Positions 8,373-17,765 of a stretch of DNA of 64,000 nucleotides are shown piece after piece (position 1 is the first letter of the stretch; each line of letters begins with the position of its first letter). The stretch comes from Zhongshania aquatica. Lineage in GTDB: Bacteria; Pseudomonadota; Gammaproteobacteria; Pseudomonadales; Spongiibacteraceae. Position numbers and translations under genes: made by a program. The notes beneath the pieces are model-generated. The model saw only the letters and a list, made by a program, of their open reading frames with translations, had not been told where the DNA came from and ran no database searches. The stretch is taken from assembly GCF_027257955.1 (NCBI RefSeq), contig NZ_JANZNQ010000015.1, positions 39,336 to 103,335 on the forward strand. The letters are read 5' to 3'.

Positions 8373-10262
8373 ATGGGTGATATGTTAGGTAATGCCTTGT
8401 CGGGACTGGTGTCTTATCAGCGTGCCTTGGCGACCACCAGTCATAATATTGCCAATGCAGACACTGAAGGTTATAGCAGTCAGAAGGTCGACTTTGCTAC
8501 TCGTGTACCCTCGCAATCTGGGAATTTAACCATTGGTTCCGGTGTTAAGGTGTCTTCGGTCAGTCGCGTGTACGACAGTTTTACTGTTGATCAGCTGCGT
8601 AATTCTCAAGCGGCCTTTTCGCAGGCAGACAGTTACTATCAGCTTGTCGCACAAGTCGATAACACCTTGGCAGATTCTGATTTGGGACTCAGTGCATCCC
8701 TATCGCGATTTTATAATAGTTTACAAGATGTTGCTGACGACCCGTCTTCTATCTCGGCTAGGCAGCTAATGTTGGCCGAAGCCCAAGGCTTGGGTGATCG
8801 TTTCGCCGATATGTCTTCACAGATTGACAGTTTAAGTCGGGAAGTGAATACCCGTATTTCAGCGTCGGTCAGTGATATTAATGATCTCAGTGCTCAAATT
8901 GCTGAAATCAACTTGATGATTAGCAAGTCTCAGGGCCAGTTTGGTTCAGAAGCTAATGATTTACTCGATCAGCGCGATCAGGCTTTGTTATCACTCAATG
9001 AACTGATTGGTACGACGTCGGTTGAGCAGGGTGATGGCAGCGTTAGCGTTTTTATCGGTAATGGCGAAGCGCTAGTGCTAGGCGAGCGCGCGATTAAAAT
9101 GAAAGCGGTAACCAATGTTTTTGAGCCTGGACGCATTGAGATTGCCATGGAGGCTGGCAATAAGTTTTCAGAAATTAGCGACAGCATTCGTGGTGGCAGT
9201 TTAGGTGGAACCCTGAGTTTTCGCGATGGCGTCTTAAACGACACCCGTAATGAGTTGGGTAGAATCGCGATTGCGATATCGGACTCACTGAATAGCTTGA
9301 ATCGTTCAGGTATGGATTTAAAAGGTGGTCAGGGCTCGGATATATATAGCGTGCCGGATCCTGAGGTTTATCGCAGTAGAAACAATACCAGCGGCGCGGA
9401 ATTGAGTGCCCAAATAACCGATATTTCGGCTTTAGATGGTAATAATACGTTGATTCGCCTAGATGGCGCCGGTTGGCGTTTCTATGACGAAAGTTCGGGT
9501 ACAGAAATTACGGGTGTTACCGGAACGGGTACCGTTGCCGATCCGTTTGAGTTTAATGGCTTGCAAGTCAGCTTCAACTCAGCGGCGGCGGTGGGAGATC
9601 AGTTTTTACTTAAGCCCACGCAAGCTGCGGCAGATGGTTTGAAGGTTGTCATGACTGATCCCGCGGGTATTGCCGCGGCGGCGGCAACCCGCAGCACCGT
9701 TGATTTAGATAATATTGGTTCTGGCAAAATTTCTGAAACGGATGTGGTGGATAGCGCTAATCCTAATTTGCTAGATGATGTAGATATTGAATTTTTAAAT
9801 GCGAACACCTATCAGATTAACGGCGCCGGAAGTTTTAGTTTTACGTCGGGGTCGGAAGTTACTATTAATGGAAATAAGGTCACCATTACCGGCACGCCTG
9901 TAGCGGGTGATCATTTCTACATTGGTGCAAATACCAATGCCTTGGGCGACAACCGAAATCTGTTAAAAATGGCAGCGGCGGAAAGTAATAAAATTCTGAA
10001 CGGTGGTACCGCCAGTATTCAAGACACAGTAAATGGCTTGGTGGGTGATATTGCGGTTGCGACCCGCAGTGCTCAGATAAATCGCCAGTCGCAAGAGAAC
10101 TTGTTGACGCAAACTAGCACCAATCATCAAGCAATTTCTGGTGTGAACTTAGATGAAGAGGCGGCAAATCTATTGAAGTTTCAGCAGGCTTATCAGGCGG
10201 CGGCACAGGCGGCGAGCGTGGCCAACGATTTGTTCCAAGCCCTGATGGGTGCGTTTCGCTAA
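8373..10262 (+). CDS. flgK: Hook-filament junction protein 1 FlgK
   Basis: 629 residues. The N-terminus (ALSGLVSYQRALATTSHNIA, NADTEGYSSQKVDF) and the D1 segment DSDLGLSASLSRFYNSLQDV then ADDPSSISARQ are typical of FlgK. The C-terminus ISGVNLDEEAANLLKFQQAY QAAAQAAS is the family signature. The middle (about 330-520) is a variable D2/D3 region. It joins hook to filament; secretion should depend on the FlgN chaperone encoded at the left edge. Confidence 0.95.
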   Translation: MGDMLGNALSGLVSYQRALATTSHNIANADTEGYSSQKVDFATRVPSQSGNLTIGSGVKVSSVSRVYDSFTVDQLRNSQAAFSQADSYYQLVAQVDNTLADSDLGLSASLSRFYNSLQDVADDPSSISARQLMLAEAQGLGDRFADMSSQIDSLSREVNTRISASVSDINDLSAQIAEINLMISKSQGQFGSEANDLLDQRDQALLSLNELIGTTSVEQGDGSVSVFIGNGEALVLGERAIKMKAVTNVFEPGRIEIAMEAGNKFSEISDSIRGGSLGGTLSFRDGVLNDTRNELGRIAIAISDSLNSLNRSGMDLKGGQGSDIYSVPDPEVYRSRNNTSGAELSAQITDISALDGNNTLIRLDGAGWRFYDESSGTEITGVTGTGTVADPFEFNGLQVSFNSAAAVGDQFLLKPTQAAADGLKVVMTDPAGIAAAAATRSTVDLDNIGSGKISETDVVDSANPNLLDDVDIEFLNANTYQINGAGSFSFTSGSEVTINGNKVTITGTPVAGDHFYIGANTNALGDNRNLLKMAAAESNKILNGGTASIQDTVNGLVGDIAVATRSAQINRQSQENLLTQTSTNHQAISGVNLDEEAANLLKFQQAYQAAAQAASVANDLFQALMGAFR

Positions 10263-10334
10263 GGTTTGAATCTTGATTGAAAAAAGTAACAGGACAGGCC
10301 GGATTAACGACATGCAGTTGCAGAGAGTAGAGCG

Positions 10335-11528
10335 ATGAGAATTTCAACAAGCCAAATGTACACCAATAGTGTTAACAGTATGCTTAGCCAACAAACCAAG
10401 TTGGCGGCAACGCAGCAACAATTGTCGACAGGAAAACGTGTTCTCAGTCCTTCGGACGACCCCGTTGGTGCCGTGCGCAGCCTTGAACTGAATCGTGCTC
10501 AGGATCAAACAGATCAGTATTTGCGTAATGCTAATTTACTGGATAGTCGTCTTCGCCTTGAAGAGAGTGTGGTGGGCAGTAGCATAGATGTGGTTCAGCG
10601 CATCCGTGAACTCACTGTGCAGGCTAATAATGACTCGCAAAGCAATGACTCCCGTGCGTCCATCGCGCTAGAACTTCGCCAGCAATTAGATAATCTGCTG
10701 AGCTATGCCAATACTAAAGACAGTAGTGGCCATTATATATTTGCCGGTTACCAAGAAGGCAGTGCAGCGTTTTCTAAAACCGCTGATGGCTATATCTATA
10801 ACGGTGACGATGGTCAGCGTCAACTGCAAATAGGTCCCTCGCGCCTTATGGCAGATGGCGATCCAGGCTCCGATGTCTATATGGGTATTCTGAATGGCAA
10901 CGGCCAGTTTATTGCAGCGGCGGACGCTAGCAACACGGGTACGGGCATTATCAACGCAGGTAGCGTTGCCGATGTGCAAGCTTTTAACCACTCGTCACTG
11001 ACGATTCGGTTCACCAGTGAAACACAGTACGACGTTGTTGATGGTGGTGGCGCGGTAGTTGATAGCGGCGATTATCTTAGCGGAGGCGACATTCTCGTTG
11101 CTGGCATGGCGGTAAGCGTGACAGGCGCGCCGGCCACAGGTGACGAATTTACCCTGAGACCATCTAAGCGCCAAGATCTATTTTCGATGGTCGAATCTTT
11201 GGCGCTAGCCTTAGAAACACCGCGTAAGAATCAAACGGAACGTGCTGCGCAACACAATGAGATCAATACGGCGTTAAGTGGGTTCGATCAGGCTATTGAC
11301 CATTTAATTCAGAAACAATCGAATATTGGCGCGAGGATGGAATCGCTTGAGCGCCAGTCAGATATCAATACCGGGGCGAATCTTCAAATATCGGAGAGCC
11401 TCAGCCTCATTAATGACCTAGATTATGCTGAGGCCATTTCCCGCTTTAGTCAGCAGCAGGCTTCTTTACAGGCGGCGCAGCAAGCGTTTGCTAAGACTCA
11501 GGGTTTGTCATTGTTTAATTATTTGTAA
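10335..11528 (+). CDS. flgL: Hook-filament junction protein 3 FlgL
   Basis: 397 residues. MRISTSQMYTNSVNSMLSQQ, TKLAATQQQLSTGKRVLSPS and DDPVGAVRSLELNRA form the FlgL/flagellin-like N-terminus. The C-terminus SLINDLDYAEAISRFSQQQA pairs with it in the D0/D1 coiled bundle. It completes the hook-filament junction. Last gene of the flgB-flgL run. It is 72 bases after flgK, and no convincing hairpin terminator follows it. Confidence 0.94.
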   Translation: MRISTSQMYTNSVNSMLSQQTKLAATQQQLSTGKRVLSPSDDPVGAVRSLELNRAQDQTDQYLRNANLLDSRLRLEESVVGSSIDVVQRIRELTVQANNDSQSNDSRASIALELRQQLDNLLSYANTKDSSGHYIFAGYQEGSAAFSKTADGYIYNGDDGQRQLQIGPSRLMADGDPGSDVYMGILNGNGQFIAAADASNTGTGIINAGSVADVQAFNHSSLTIRFTSETQYDVVDGGGAVVDSGDYLSGGDILVAGMAVSVTGAPATGDEFTLRPSKRQDLFSMVESLALALETPRKNQTERAAQHNEINTALSGFDQAIDHLIQKQSNIGARMESLERQSDINTGANLQISESLSLINDLDYAEAISRFSQQQASLQAAQQAFAKTQGLSLFNYL

Positions 11529-11831
11529 GTGGTAGCGAAGCTATAATCCTGAACAATAACGCACCCAAGGGTCAGCTTTGACTATACATTGGTTGAAATA
11601 AGCTTTGCATAGTTTTGCTTGCTACCTCGATACTCGCCTCCCGTTTTATATTATTCGTAGACCTACATCTACACTAACTTTCACTGCGTATATTGCATCC
11701 AGTGATGCTCGTACTACAGTTGTATTCTGCAGTAGTTATAACCAATAATAACAAGCAAAAAAAGAAACGATGTGCCGTCTTGCGCGTTGACTAAAGCACC
11801 GTCCATCGTCATATAACGGGATGATTATTCA
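11529..11831. other. Intergenic, no feature recognised
   Basis: 303 bases between flgL and a small membrane protein gene. I see no open frame with coding character, no strong hairpin and no recognisable sigma54 or sigma28 site. It presumably holds a promoter for the downstream gene. Confidence 0.5.
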
Positions 11832-12224
11832 ATGAATACAAGGTATAAACCGTCTAAGTTCCTATGGGCAGCCATTGTATTGTGCGTGCTTGTATTGATC
11901 GCCCATGAATTGCTCGGCGCGCCCATGGTATTGCCTCCGCTGTCTGCTGCCGATTTGGCGGCGGATGTCATTTGGCTTCATCATTTTTCTTGGCACGTTG
12001 GGTCGATCGCAATCATAGCGATGATCGCTTTATTTATTCTCGCTACGAAAAAGCCGGAAAACTTATTGATGGCAACGGTGGCAACTGCCATGAGTGTTGG
12101 CTTTGCACTACTTGGGCTTAGTTTGGCGATAGTCGGTGATAAGGCGCTTTGGGGTACGCCTGCACCCTATGCTTGGTGCATAGTCGCGATTCTTGGAAGT
12201 CTTGGGATTCTCAGAACGCGGTGA
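11832..12224 (+). CDS. Small four-helix membrane protein, unknown function
   Basis: 130 residues, not recognised. About four hydrophobic helices are visible: residues about 9-29, 53-73 (GSIAIIAMIALFIL), 78-101 and 110-126 (WCIVAILGSLGIL). A short conserved-looking stretch WLHHFSWHVG precedes the second helix. It sits alone between flgL and the flagellin gene with long non-coding DNA on both sides, so it is probably an insertion in the flagellar locus rather than part of it. The ATG at 11832 is the only good start; the ribosome binding site is weak. Confidence 0.65.
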   Translation: MNTRYKPSKFLWAAIVLCVLVLIAHELLGAPMVLPPLSAADLAADVIWLHHFSWHVGSIAIIAMIALFILATKKPENLLMATVATAMSVGFALLGLSLAIVGDKALWGTPAPYAWCIVAILGSLGILRTR

Positions 12225-12723
12225 GTTGGAAGAGCACGCGACCGATATAATAATAGCTACGTAGGTTTGTCTTGACAAAACAGGTCTTGAATCACGTCAA
12301 CTCCACAAAGTTTTATGGATTACGCGCGCGGTACGACTCCTCGTCACAAGGGTTTTCGTCGTCGCCAACGAAAGTGTAAGTACACAGATATTCAACAATT
12401 CTAGTCTTTTTCTAAAGAATTTGGTCCTAAGCCCAATTCATTCCCGTTTGTTAAGTTATGACTTTTCATACTCCTAGGTTAAAAAATCGAACTTGTTTGT
12501 TGGCGTTCAGTAAGCTGTGTGCAACCCGTCGATCATATGGCCTTTATAAATAAACTGAATTGAGAGGGCCATATTAATGCGGGTAGTAGATTACGTTGGA
12601 GTATATATGTACGTTTTGAGTGTCTTTATAAAATGGCGCTCAGATGTTGAGTCCGCCTCTAGTCAAAGGATAGTCCCCCCACATCGACGTCAAGGTGCTT
12701 AGAAATACGTCGCGCTTTTTTAC
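12225..12723. other. Long non-coding region upstream of flagellin
   Basis: About 500 bases with no supported gene. A TTGACA-like hexamer occurs near 12274 without a clear -10. An inverted repeat (12535-12574) is noted separately. Beyond the sigma28-like site at 12724 I cannot assign a function. Confidence 0.5.
12535..12574. repeat. Inverted repeat ATATGGCC...GGCCATAT upstream of flagellin
   Basis: ATATGGCC (12535-12542) is perfectly repeated in inverse as GGCCATAT (12567-12574), separated by 24 AT-rich bases. It could be paired protein-binding half-sites or a weak stem. It lies about 150 bases upstream of the candidate flagellin promoter. Confidence 0.4.
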
Positions 12724-12750
12724 TTTAGTTTTCGGTCTACCAGTCGATAC
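12724..12750 (+). promoter_or_regulatory. Candidate sigma28 promoter for flagellin
   Basis: TTTAGTTT (12724-12731), 11 bases, GTCGATAC (12743-12750) resembles the sigma28 consensus TAAAGTTT-N11-GCCGATAA with two mismatches in each box and exact spacing. It implies a 5' leader of about 210 bases before the flagellin ATG. Confidence 0.55.
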
Positions 12751-12968
12751 GACTAAAGTCCGGTGTGTTTATGGCATTTAGCTGCCAAAATCAGTGGTTT
12801 TTGCAGTTTAATACTGACCCAAATGCGTACATCTACTTACAAAATAAACTTAAAGATCTTCCCGAAATCTCCGTTATATGGGGTGAAAGCAAATCACAGC
12901 CAATCGGGCTGGTGCTTAATCAAAGACTAATCGTCTTTATACCGCATAGAGTGGAAAGGAGATTTACC

Positions 12969-14363
12969 ATGGCCCTAAGTATCAACACCAATGTTGCGTC
13001 ACTGAATGCACAGCGTAACCTGCAAAAGTCGCAAGAAACATTGAACACTTCACTGCAGCGCCTTTCTACTGGCCTGCGTATTAACAGCGCAAAAGATGAT
13101 GCGGCCGGTTTGGCGATCACTACGCGCTTCACAACCCAAATCAACGGTTTGAACCAAGCGGTTCGTAATGCCAACGACGGTATCTCACTAGCTCAAACTG
13201 GTGAAGCGGCCATCGACGAAATTACTAACAACTTACAGCGTATTCGTGAGCTAGCAGTTCAGTCAGCTAACTCAACCTACTCTGCCTCTGACCGCCAAGC
13301 ACTAGACTCTGAAGTACAGCAGCGTTTAGCAGAAATCGACCGTATCGGCAGCCAAACTTCCTTTAACGGAACCAAGCTTCTCGACGGTAGCTTCGGCAGC
13401 GCGAGCTTCCAAGTAGGTGCAAACGTCGGTGAAACCATCAGCGTTAACTTGGCAACGGGTGTTAAATCTAACCAGATCGGCCAAATTGCTAGCGCCACTG
13501 GTACAGCAACCTCTGCAGCGATTCCTGCTAACACCCTTAGTCTTGCCGTCGGATCTGGTGAGGCAGTTGTTATCGACGCGTCGGTAGCAGGTAACGGTGC
13601 AGGTCAAACTGCAGCAAGTGCCTACTCTAAAGCAGACGCGATCAACTCAGCCGGTGTGTTTGGCTTGAGCGCGACAGCGACTAACGAGAGCACCCTGGCC
13701 TTCACTGATATTGGTGGTTCTGCGACAGACACTTACGCACTAACCATTAACGGTGTGGATGTCTACGACGCAGGTACTGATGCTTCAACAGCAATCGATA
13801 TTGATGCCTTCGTGAACACTGTAAACCAAAAATCGGTTGAAACCGGTGTGACGGCGAGTGTATCGGGCACTGATGTTGTGTTCACTGCAGCAGATGGCCG
13901 CGAGATTGCCCTTGACGAAACCACGGTTGTTGGTGGTGTTGGTGATAACACCAGCTACGGGTCTGTAACGCTGTCATCTTCTGACACTATCGCAGTTGTC
14001 GGTGGCACTACCATCGGTATAGCTGACGGTACGGTTGCAAAAGACACAACTACCTTGTCTTCGGTATCGGTATCTTCAGTCGCTAACTCAAACGACACGA
14101 TTCAACGGATCGACTCGGCTCTGAGTTCAGTAAGTAACCTACGTAGCGAGTTCGGTGCGGTCCAAAACCGCTTTGAATCCACTATCACTAACTTGCAAAC
14201 GATCTCTGAGAACCTGTCTGCATCACGTGGTCGGATTCTAGATGCTGACTTTGCTGCGGAAACCGCAAACCTGACTAAAGCGCAGATCCTACAGCAGGCT
14301 GGTACCGCCATCCTTGCTCAGGCAAATGCGCTTCCACAGGCTGCCTTAAGTCTGCTGCAGTAA
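12969..14363 (+). CDS. fliC: Flagellin (filament protein)
   Basis: 464 residues from the ATG at 12969, set by the strong Shine-Dalgarno GGAAAGGAG (12953-12961) and by the invariant flagellin start [20 protein letters not shown]. The frame is open 68 codons further upstream, but that stretch has no flagellin-like sequence. N-terminal D0/D1 ([20 protein letters not shown]) and C-terminal D1/D0 ([40 protein letters not shown]) are canonical. The central 170-390 region is a Ser/Thr/Val/Asp-rich surface domain. It is the only flagellin gene in the window. A perfect 11-bp terminator follows the stop. Confidence 0.95.
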   Translation: MALSINTNVASLNAQRNLQKSQETLNTSLQRLSTGLRINSAKDDAAGLAITTRFTTQINGLNQAVRNANDGISLAQTGEAAIDEITNNLQRIRELAVQSANSTYSASDRQALDSEVQQRLAEIDRIGSQTSFNGTKLLDGSFGSASFQVGANVGETISVNLATGVKSNQIGQIASATGTATSAAIPANTLSLAVGSGEAVVIDASVAGNGAGQTAASAYSKADAINSAGVFGLSATATNESTLAFTDIGGSATDTYALTINGVDVYDAGTDASTAIDIDAFVNTVNQKSVETGVTASVSGTDVVFTAADGREIALDETTVVGGVGDNTSYGSVTLSSSDTIAVVGGTTIGIADGTVAKDTTTLSSVSVSSVANSNDTIQRIDSALSSVSNLRSEFGAVQNRFESTITNLQTISENLSASRGRILDADFAAETANLTKAQILQQAGTAILAQANALPQAALSLLQ

Positions 14364-14378
14364 GCTAAACCCGAGGAG

Positions 14379-14409
14379 TTCCCGCGCTAATAGTAGCGCG
14401 GGAATTTTC
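14379..14409 (+). terminator. Rho-independent terminator after flagellin
   Basis: TTCCCGCGCTA (14379-14389) and TAGCGCGGGAA (14394-14404) form a perfect 11-bp stem with a 4-base loop, followed by TTTTC. Confidence 0.88.
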
Positions 14410-14502
14410 GGTCCGGAAAGGGAGTTAAAGAGAGACTTAAGGGCCATTCGGCCCTATTCGTGTTTCTTGAATAACTGTTTGAAAGGGTGAATAGGTTACA
14501 TT

Positions 14503-15033
14503 ATGGATACAAGTCTAAATATACAATCAGCGGCGAACTACCACAAACCTGTGGAGCGTGTGTCAGAGCGGCCTGTCGTACAGACAGTATCGGCAAACCT
14601 CAGACCAGCTGCGCAGAATGTGGTACGTCCAGATCAAGCGATAGTGAGTGCTGGCGGCAAGACTTTGCCGCAAGACCAAGCAAAGGGGGCAAATCTGCCC
14701 GCTTCATCACTTAAACCTGCCCCTAAGTCCCCAGACGCCGATAGCGCTAAGCCCTCAGAATTGAGCCGCTTGGCTGTCGCTCTAGTTGCCGAGTTTGGCT
14801 CGTCAAGCAATATTGAGCGAACGGAACAAGCGGTAGAGAAGCTGAATGAGATTTTAAAGGATCGCGAGCGCGACTTAGAGTTCTCTATAGATGAGGATAC
14901 CGGTCGCACCATTCTCAAGGTCATTCATGCCGAGTCAGGTGAAGTTATTCGTCAGATTCCGCCAGAAGAACTGCTGAATATTGCGCGCACTTTTATTGAG
15001 GGAACCGGCACGCTAATAGAAGATCAAGCTTGA
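14503..15033 (+). CDS. flaG: FlaG family protein
   Basis: 176 residues. The C-terminal FlaG domain is clear: VEKLNEILKDRERDLEFSID, EDTGRTILKVIHAESGEVIR, QIPPEELLNIARTF (about residues 108-168). The first 80 residues are low-complexity and polar. FlaG homologues sit between flagellin and fliD in polar-flagellate bacteria and influence filament length; the biochemical role is not well defined. A short stem AGGGCC/GGCCCT (14440-14455) lies in its leader. fliD follows after a sigma54-like site. Confidence 0.88.
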   Translation: MDTSLNIQSAANYHKPVERVSERPVVQTVSANLRPAAQNVVRPDQAIVSAGGKTLPQDQAKGANLPASSLKPAPKSPDADSAKPSELSRLAVALVAEFGSSSNIERTEQAVEKLNEILKDRERDLEFSIDEDTGRTILKVIHAESGEVIRQIPPEELLNIARTFIEGTGTLIEDQA

Positions 15034-15034
15034 T

Positions 15035-15050
15035 TGGCGTGATAACTGCA
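15035..15050 (+). promoter_or_regulatory. Candidate sigma54 promoter for fliDST
   Basis: TGGCGTGATAACTGCA has GG (15036-15037) and GC (15048-15049) in correct register and a good match to TGGCACG-N4-TTGCA. It starts two bases after the flaG stop and about 130 bases before the fliD start. Confidence 0.72.
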
Positions 15051-15182
15051 TTGTTATTCGAATGGGCAGCTTACAATCGGCGGTTCGTACTATTACGAAT
15101 GCCATAACAGTAGTAATAAACGCACAATAAGGCGACATATTTAAATCGTTTTCTACGATTGCAATACGAGTCGGGAGATATC

Positions 15183-16583
15183 ATGGCTTCAATTACAGCG
15201 TCGGGAATTGGATCGGGACTCGATATCAGTGGTATCGTCTCGCAACTGGTTTCCGCAGAGCGCGCGCCTACAGAAAATCGACTGAACTCTAAAGAATCCC
15301 TGATCCAAGCGCGCTTGTCCGCGTTCGGTTCGCTAAAATCCGCCTTGACTAATTTCCAGTCCAGTCTTAGTACGCTAAAGAATCCAGAGAGTTTTACTAA
15401 GCGTGGAGCGACGGTATCTGATCCTACAGTTTTTTCCGCGACGACCACTTCATCCGCGGCGCCAGGTACTTATTCCGTCAAGGTAGAACAATTAGCAGCT
15501 AGTCATAAAATTGCCTCACAGGCCTATACTGACAGTGATACCAGTGTTGGTAGTGGCGAGTTGAATTTTACTGTTAACGGTGAGTCCTTTTCAGTTGCCA
15601 TAGAAGAGGGTGCCGATAGTTTGGCTGAAATCCGCGATGCGGTGAATTCTGCCTCAGATAATAGCGGGGTCTCCGCGTCAATTATTAATGATCAAGACGG
15701 CGCGCATCTGGTGTTTTCGGCCACTAAAACCGGTGTCGAAAATGCCATTAATATCGCCGTTACCAATGGCGCAAGTGGCGATTTGAGCCAGCTCGTCTAC
15801 GATACAAGTTTAGGCGTTCAGGTTAGCTCGATGGTTGAGAAGGCTGAGGCCTTGGACTCGATTGTTAACGTAGACGGTTTTACCCAGACGAGTGCCAATA
15901 CAAAGATTGACGGCATGATTGAAGGCGTCACCTTGGATCTTAAAAAGGCGCTACCGGGCGAAAGCTTCAGCCTTAAAGTTCAGGTGGACACAAAATCTGT
16001 CAAGTCTGCGATAGAAGGCTTCGTTAATAACTACAATACATTGATGACCACGATAAACGATCTCACAGCTTACGACCCCGAAGCGAAAACTGCTGGCTTG
16101 TTGCAGGGGGATTCGGCGACCCGTAGCGTTGCAAATCAGCTGCGTCGTGAAATGGGAACCATTACCAGCGGTTTAGACTCGGAGCTTGATTCCTTAGCTG
16201 AGCTGGGTATAACCACCGGCGACAAAAATAAACTCGAAATCGACACGACCCAGTTCGCTGAAGTGATGAATTCTGATTTCGATAAATTAAGCGGTGTTTT
16301 TTCAAGTGAATCAGGTTATGCGGTTCGTCTCGATAGCTTAATTGGTAACATCACGGCAAGCGGTGGAATTTTGTCTAATCGCACCGATGGGCTCAATAGC
16401 CAAGTTAAACGTATCTCGGAACAACGCGAGGCTTTGGACGCGCGTATTGTCGGGATCGAAGCTCGTTATCAGGCGCAATTCAGCGCGCTAGACAGCCTGC
16501 TAGGTCAACTTAATTCCACCGGTGACTTTCTGACTCAGCAACTGGCGAATTTGCCGGGTACTGTGTTTAAAAATGGTAAATAG
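15183..16583 (+). CDS. fliD: Filament cap protein FliD
   Basis: 466 residues from ATG 15183, which follows GGGAG; an in-frame ATG at 15159 has no support. MASITASGIGSGLDISGIVS QLVSAERAP is the FliD N-terminal signature. The FliD_C region includes FVNNYNTLMTTINDLTAYDP and ends SALDSLLGQLNSTGDFLTQQ LANL. FliD caps the filament tip and promotes flagellin polymerisation. Downstream fliS and the fliT-like gene encode its usual chaperone partners. Confidence 0.95.
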   Translation: MASITASGIGSGLDISGIVSQLVSAERAPTENRLNSKESLIQARLSAFGSLKSALTNFQSSLSTLKNPESFTKRGATVSDPTVFSATTTSSAAPGTYSVKVEQLAASHKIASQAYTDSDTSVGSGELNFTVNGESFSVAIEEGADSLAEIRDAVNSASDNSGVSASIINDQDGAHLVFSATKTGVENAINIAVTNGASGDLSQLVYDTSLGVQVSSMVEKAEALDSIVNVDGFTQTSANTKIDGMIEGVTLDLKKALPGESFSLKVQVDTKSVKSAIEGFVNNYNTLMTTINDLTAYDPEAKTAGLLQGDSATRSVANQLRREMGTITSGLDSELDSLAELGITTGDKNKLEIDTTQFAEVMNSDFDKLSGVFSSESGYAVRLDSLIGNITASGGILSNRTDGLNSQVKRISEQREALDARIVGIEARYQAQFSALDSLLGQLNSTGDFLTQQLANLPGTVFKNGK

Positions 16584-16683
16584 AGCTTCTATATAGGTAT
16601 AAGTACGTTAACAAAGTTCTAAAGAAAACCATGGATAAGTCGTCAATTAGAGTAAGCAACGAGGCTTATCAAGAGGAAAGAAT

Positions 16684-17121
16684 ATGAGCTATTCAGCAGG
16701 TAGAGCAACCCAAGCTTATGCGGCAGTAGGGGCTCAATCTAGAGTGTCAGCAGCTAGCCCACACCGACTAATTCAGCTATTGATGGATGGTGCACTAGAT
16801 CGTCTTGCCATTGCCAAAGGTCATATGCAGCGTCACGAAGTGCCTCAAAAAATTAATGCTGTAAATCGTACTATGTCGATAATTGACGGCTTGCGAATGA
16901 GCTTAGATCACGGTATTGATGCAAGGATGAGTGATAACCTAGAAAACCTCTATGATTATATGAATCGCCAACTCTTACTCGCTAATATCAATAACGATGT
17001 AAAGGGTTTGGATGAGGTCTCATCGCTGTTAAGAGAGTTAAAAGAAGCCTGGGATGCTATTCCAGACGGTTTACAAAATGGTGAGGCCTTAGGCGAAGGA
17101 TTGGCATCGCTAACGGTTTAA
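16684..17121 (+). CDS. fliS: Flagellin chaperone FliS
   Basis: 145 residues. RATQAYAAVGAQSRVSAASP HRLIQLLMDGALDRLAIAKG is the FliS signature, followed by the all-helical body with SLLRELKEAWDAI. FliS binds the flagellin C-terminus in the cytoplasm and prevents premature polymerisation. A good ribosome binding site (AGAGGAAAG) precedes the ATG. Confidence 0.94.
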   Translation: MSYSAGRATQAYAAVGAQSRVSAASPHRLIQLLMDGALDRLAIAKGHMQRHEVPQKINAVNRTMSIIDGLRMSLDHGIDARMSDNLENLYDYMNRQLLLANINNDVKGLDEVSSLLRELKEAWDAIPDGLQNGEALGEGLASLTV

Positions 17122-17198
17122 TGTGTTTTTACTGGGTGTTTGGCTTTGCTCTGTCCGCGGCGCGCAGGTTGCGGGCGGGGCAGCTTCCAAGGTGAATA

Positions 17199-17546
17199 AT
17201 GAATAATATTGAAAACATCGCTAGATCATTAACGACTCGTCAGCGCAGCTTACAGGCGATTATGGCGTTAACCGAGCACATCCGTGAATTGGCAGAGAAC
17301 AATGAATGGGTTGAAGCTCTTGGTGAGCAGCGCAGGCGTCGCCTTATGATGGACGATTTCTTCGCGACGCCCTGTAGTCCTGCTGAGAGCAGTGAAGTGG
17401 CAGAGGCAATAGAAGGCATACTTGCGGTCGATCGCATTGTGAGCGACATGCTCTATCGCCAACGTGGCACCTTGTCTCAGGAAGCCAACCAGTCCTGCCG
17501 CAACATTCGTAATGTTGACCGCTATTTAAGTAATAGTTCGAACTAG
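17199..17546 (+). CDS. fliT: FliT-like flagellar chaperone
   Basis: 115 residues, mostly helical and charged (LTTRQRSLQAIMALTEHIRE, EALGEQRRRRLMMDDFF). Sequence signatures of FliT are weak in general, so the call rests on length, helical character and the fliD-fliS-fliT gene order. FliT proteins escort FliD and in enterics also modulate FlhDC; here no FlhDC exists. A short imperfect stem (17551-17573) follows but has no T tract. Confidence 0.65.
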   Translation: MNNIENIARSLTTRQRSLQAIMALTEHIRELAENNEWVEALGEQRRRRLMMDDFFATPCSPAESSEVAEAIEGILAVDRIVSDMLYRQRGTLSQEANQSCRNIRNVDRYLSNSSN

Positions 17547-17765
17547 CCTGCTAGCGGACGTTCGGGCCGCTAGTTCATAAAATTACAGATGTCACCTTAT
17601 AAAACCTAGGACATCCACGTATTCACGCGCCTACCTGATTTTCTGCACAATAGCCCCATAGACGATGTAGCCTTATCAGCGCATTGTTAATACAGCCTTC
17701 ACAACAATAAGATTTTGGCTTTGGTTCTTGTTGTGCGCTACATTCATTGAACGAGTGAACATTCA

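Noticed and set aside
12765..12968. In-frame N-terminal extension of flagellin by 68 codons
   Set aside because: The strong ribosome binding site and the invariant MALSINTN start at 12969 fix the gene start; the upstream residues resemble no flagellin.
17551..17573. Stem CTAGCGG/CCGCTAG after the fliT-like gene as a terminator
   Set aside because: No T tract follows and alternative pairings with the overlapping AACTAGC exist; too weak to call.
17694..17740. Sigma54-like TGG...GTGC spacing upstream of the fleQ-like gene
   Set aside because: Only the GG/GC register matches; both boxes are poor, and fleQ orthologues are normally not sigma54-dependent.
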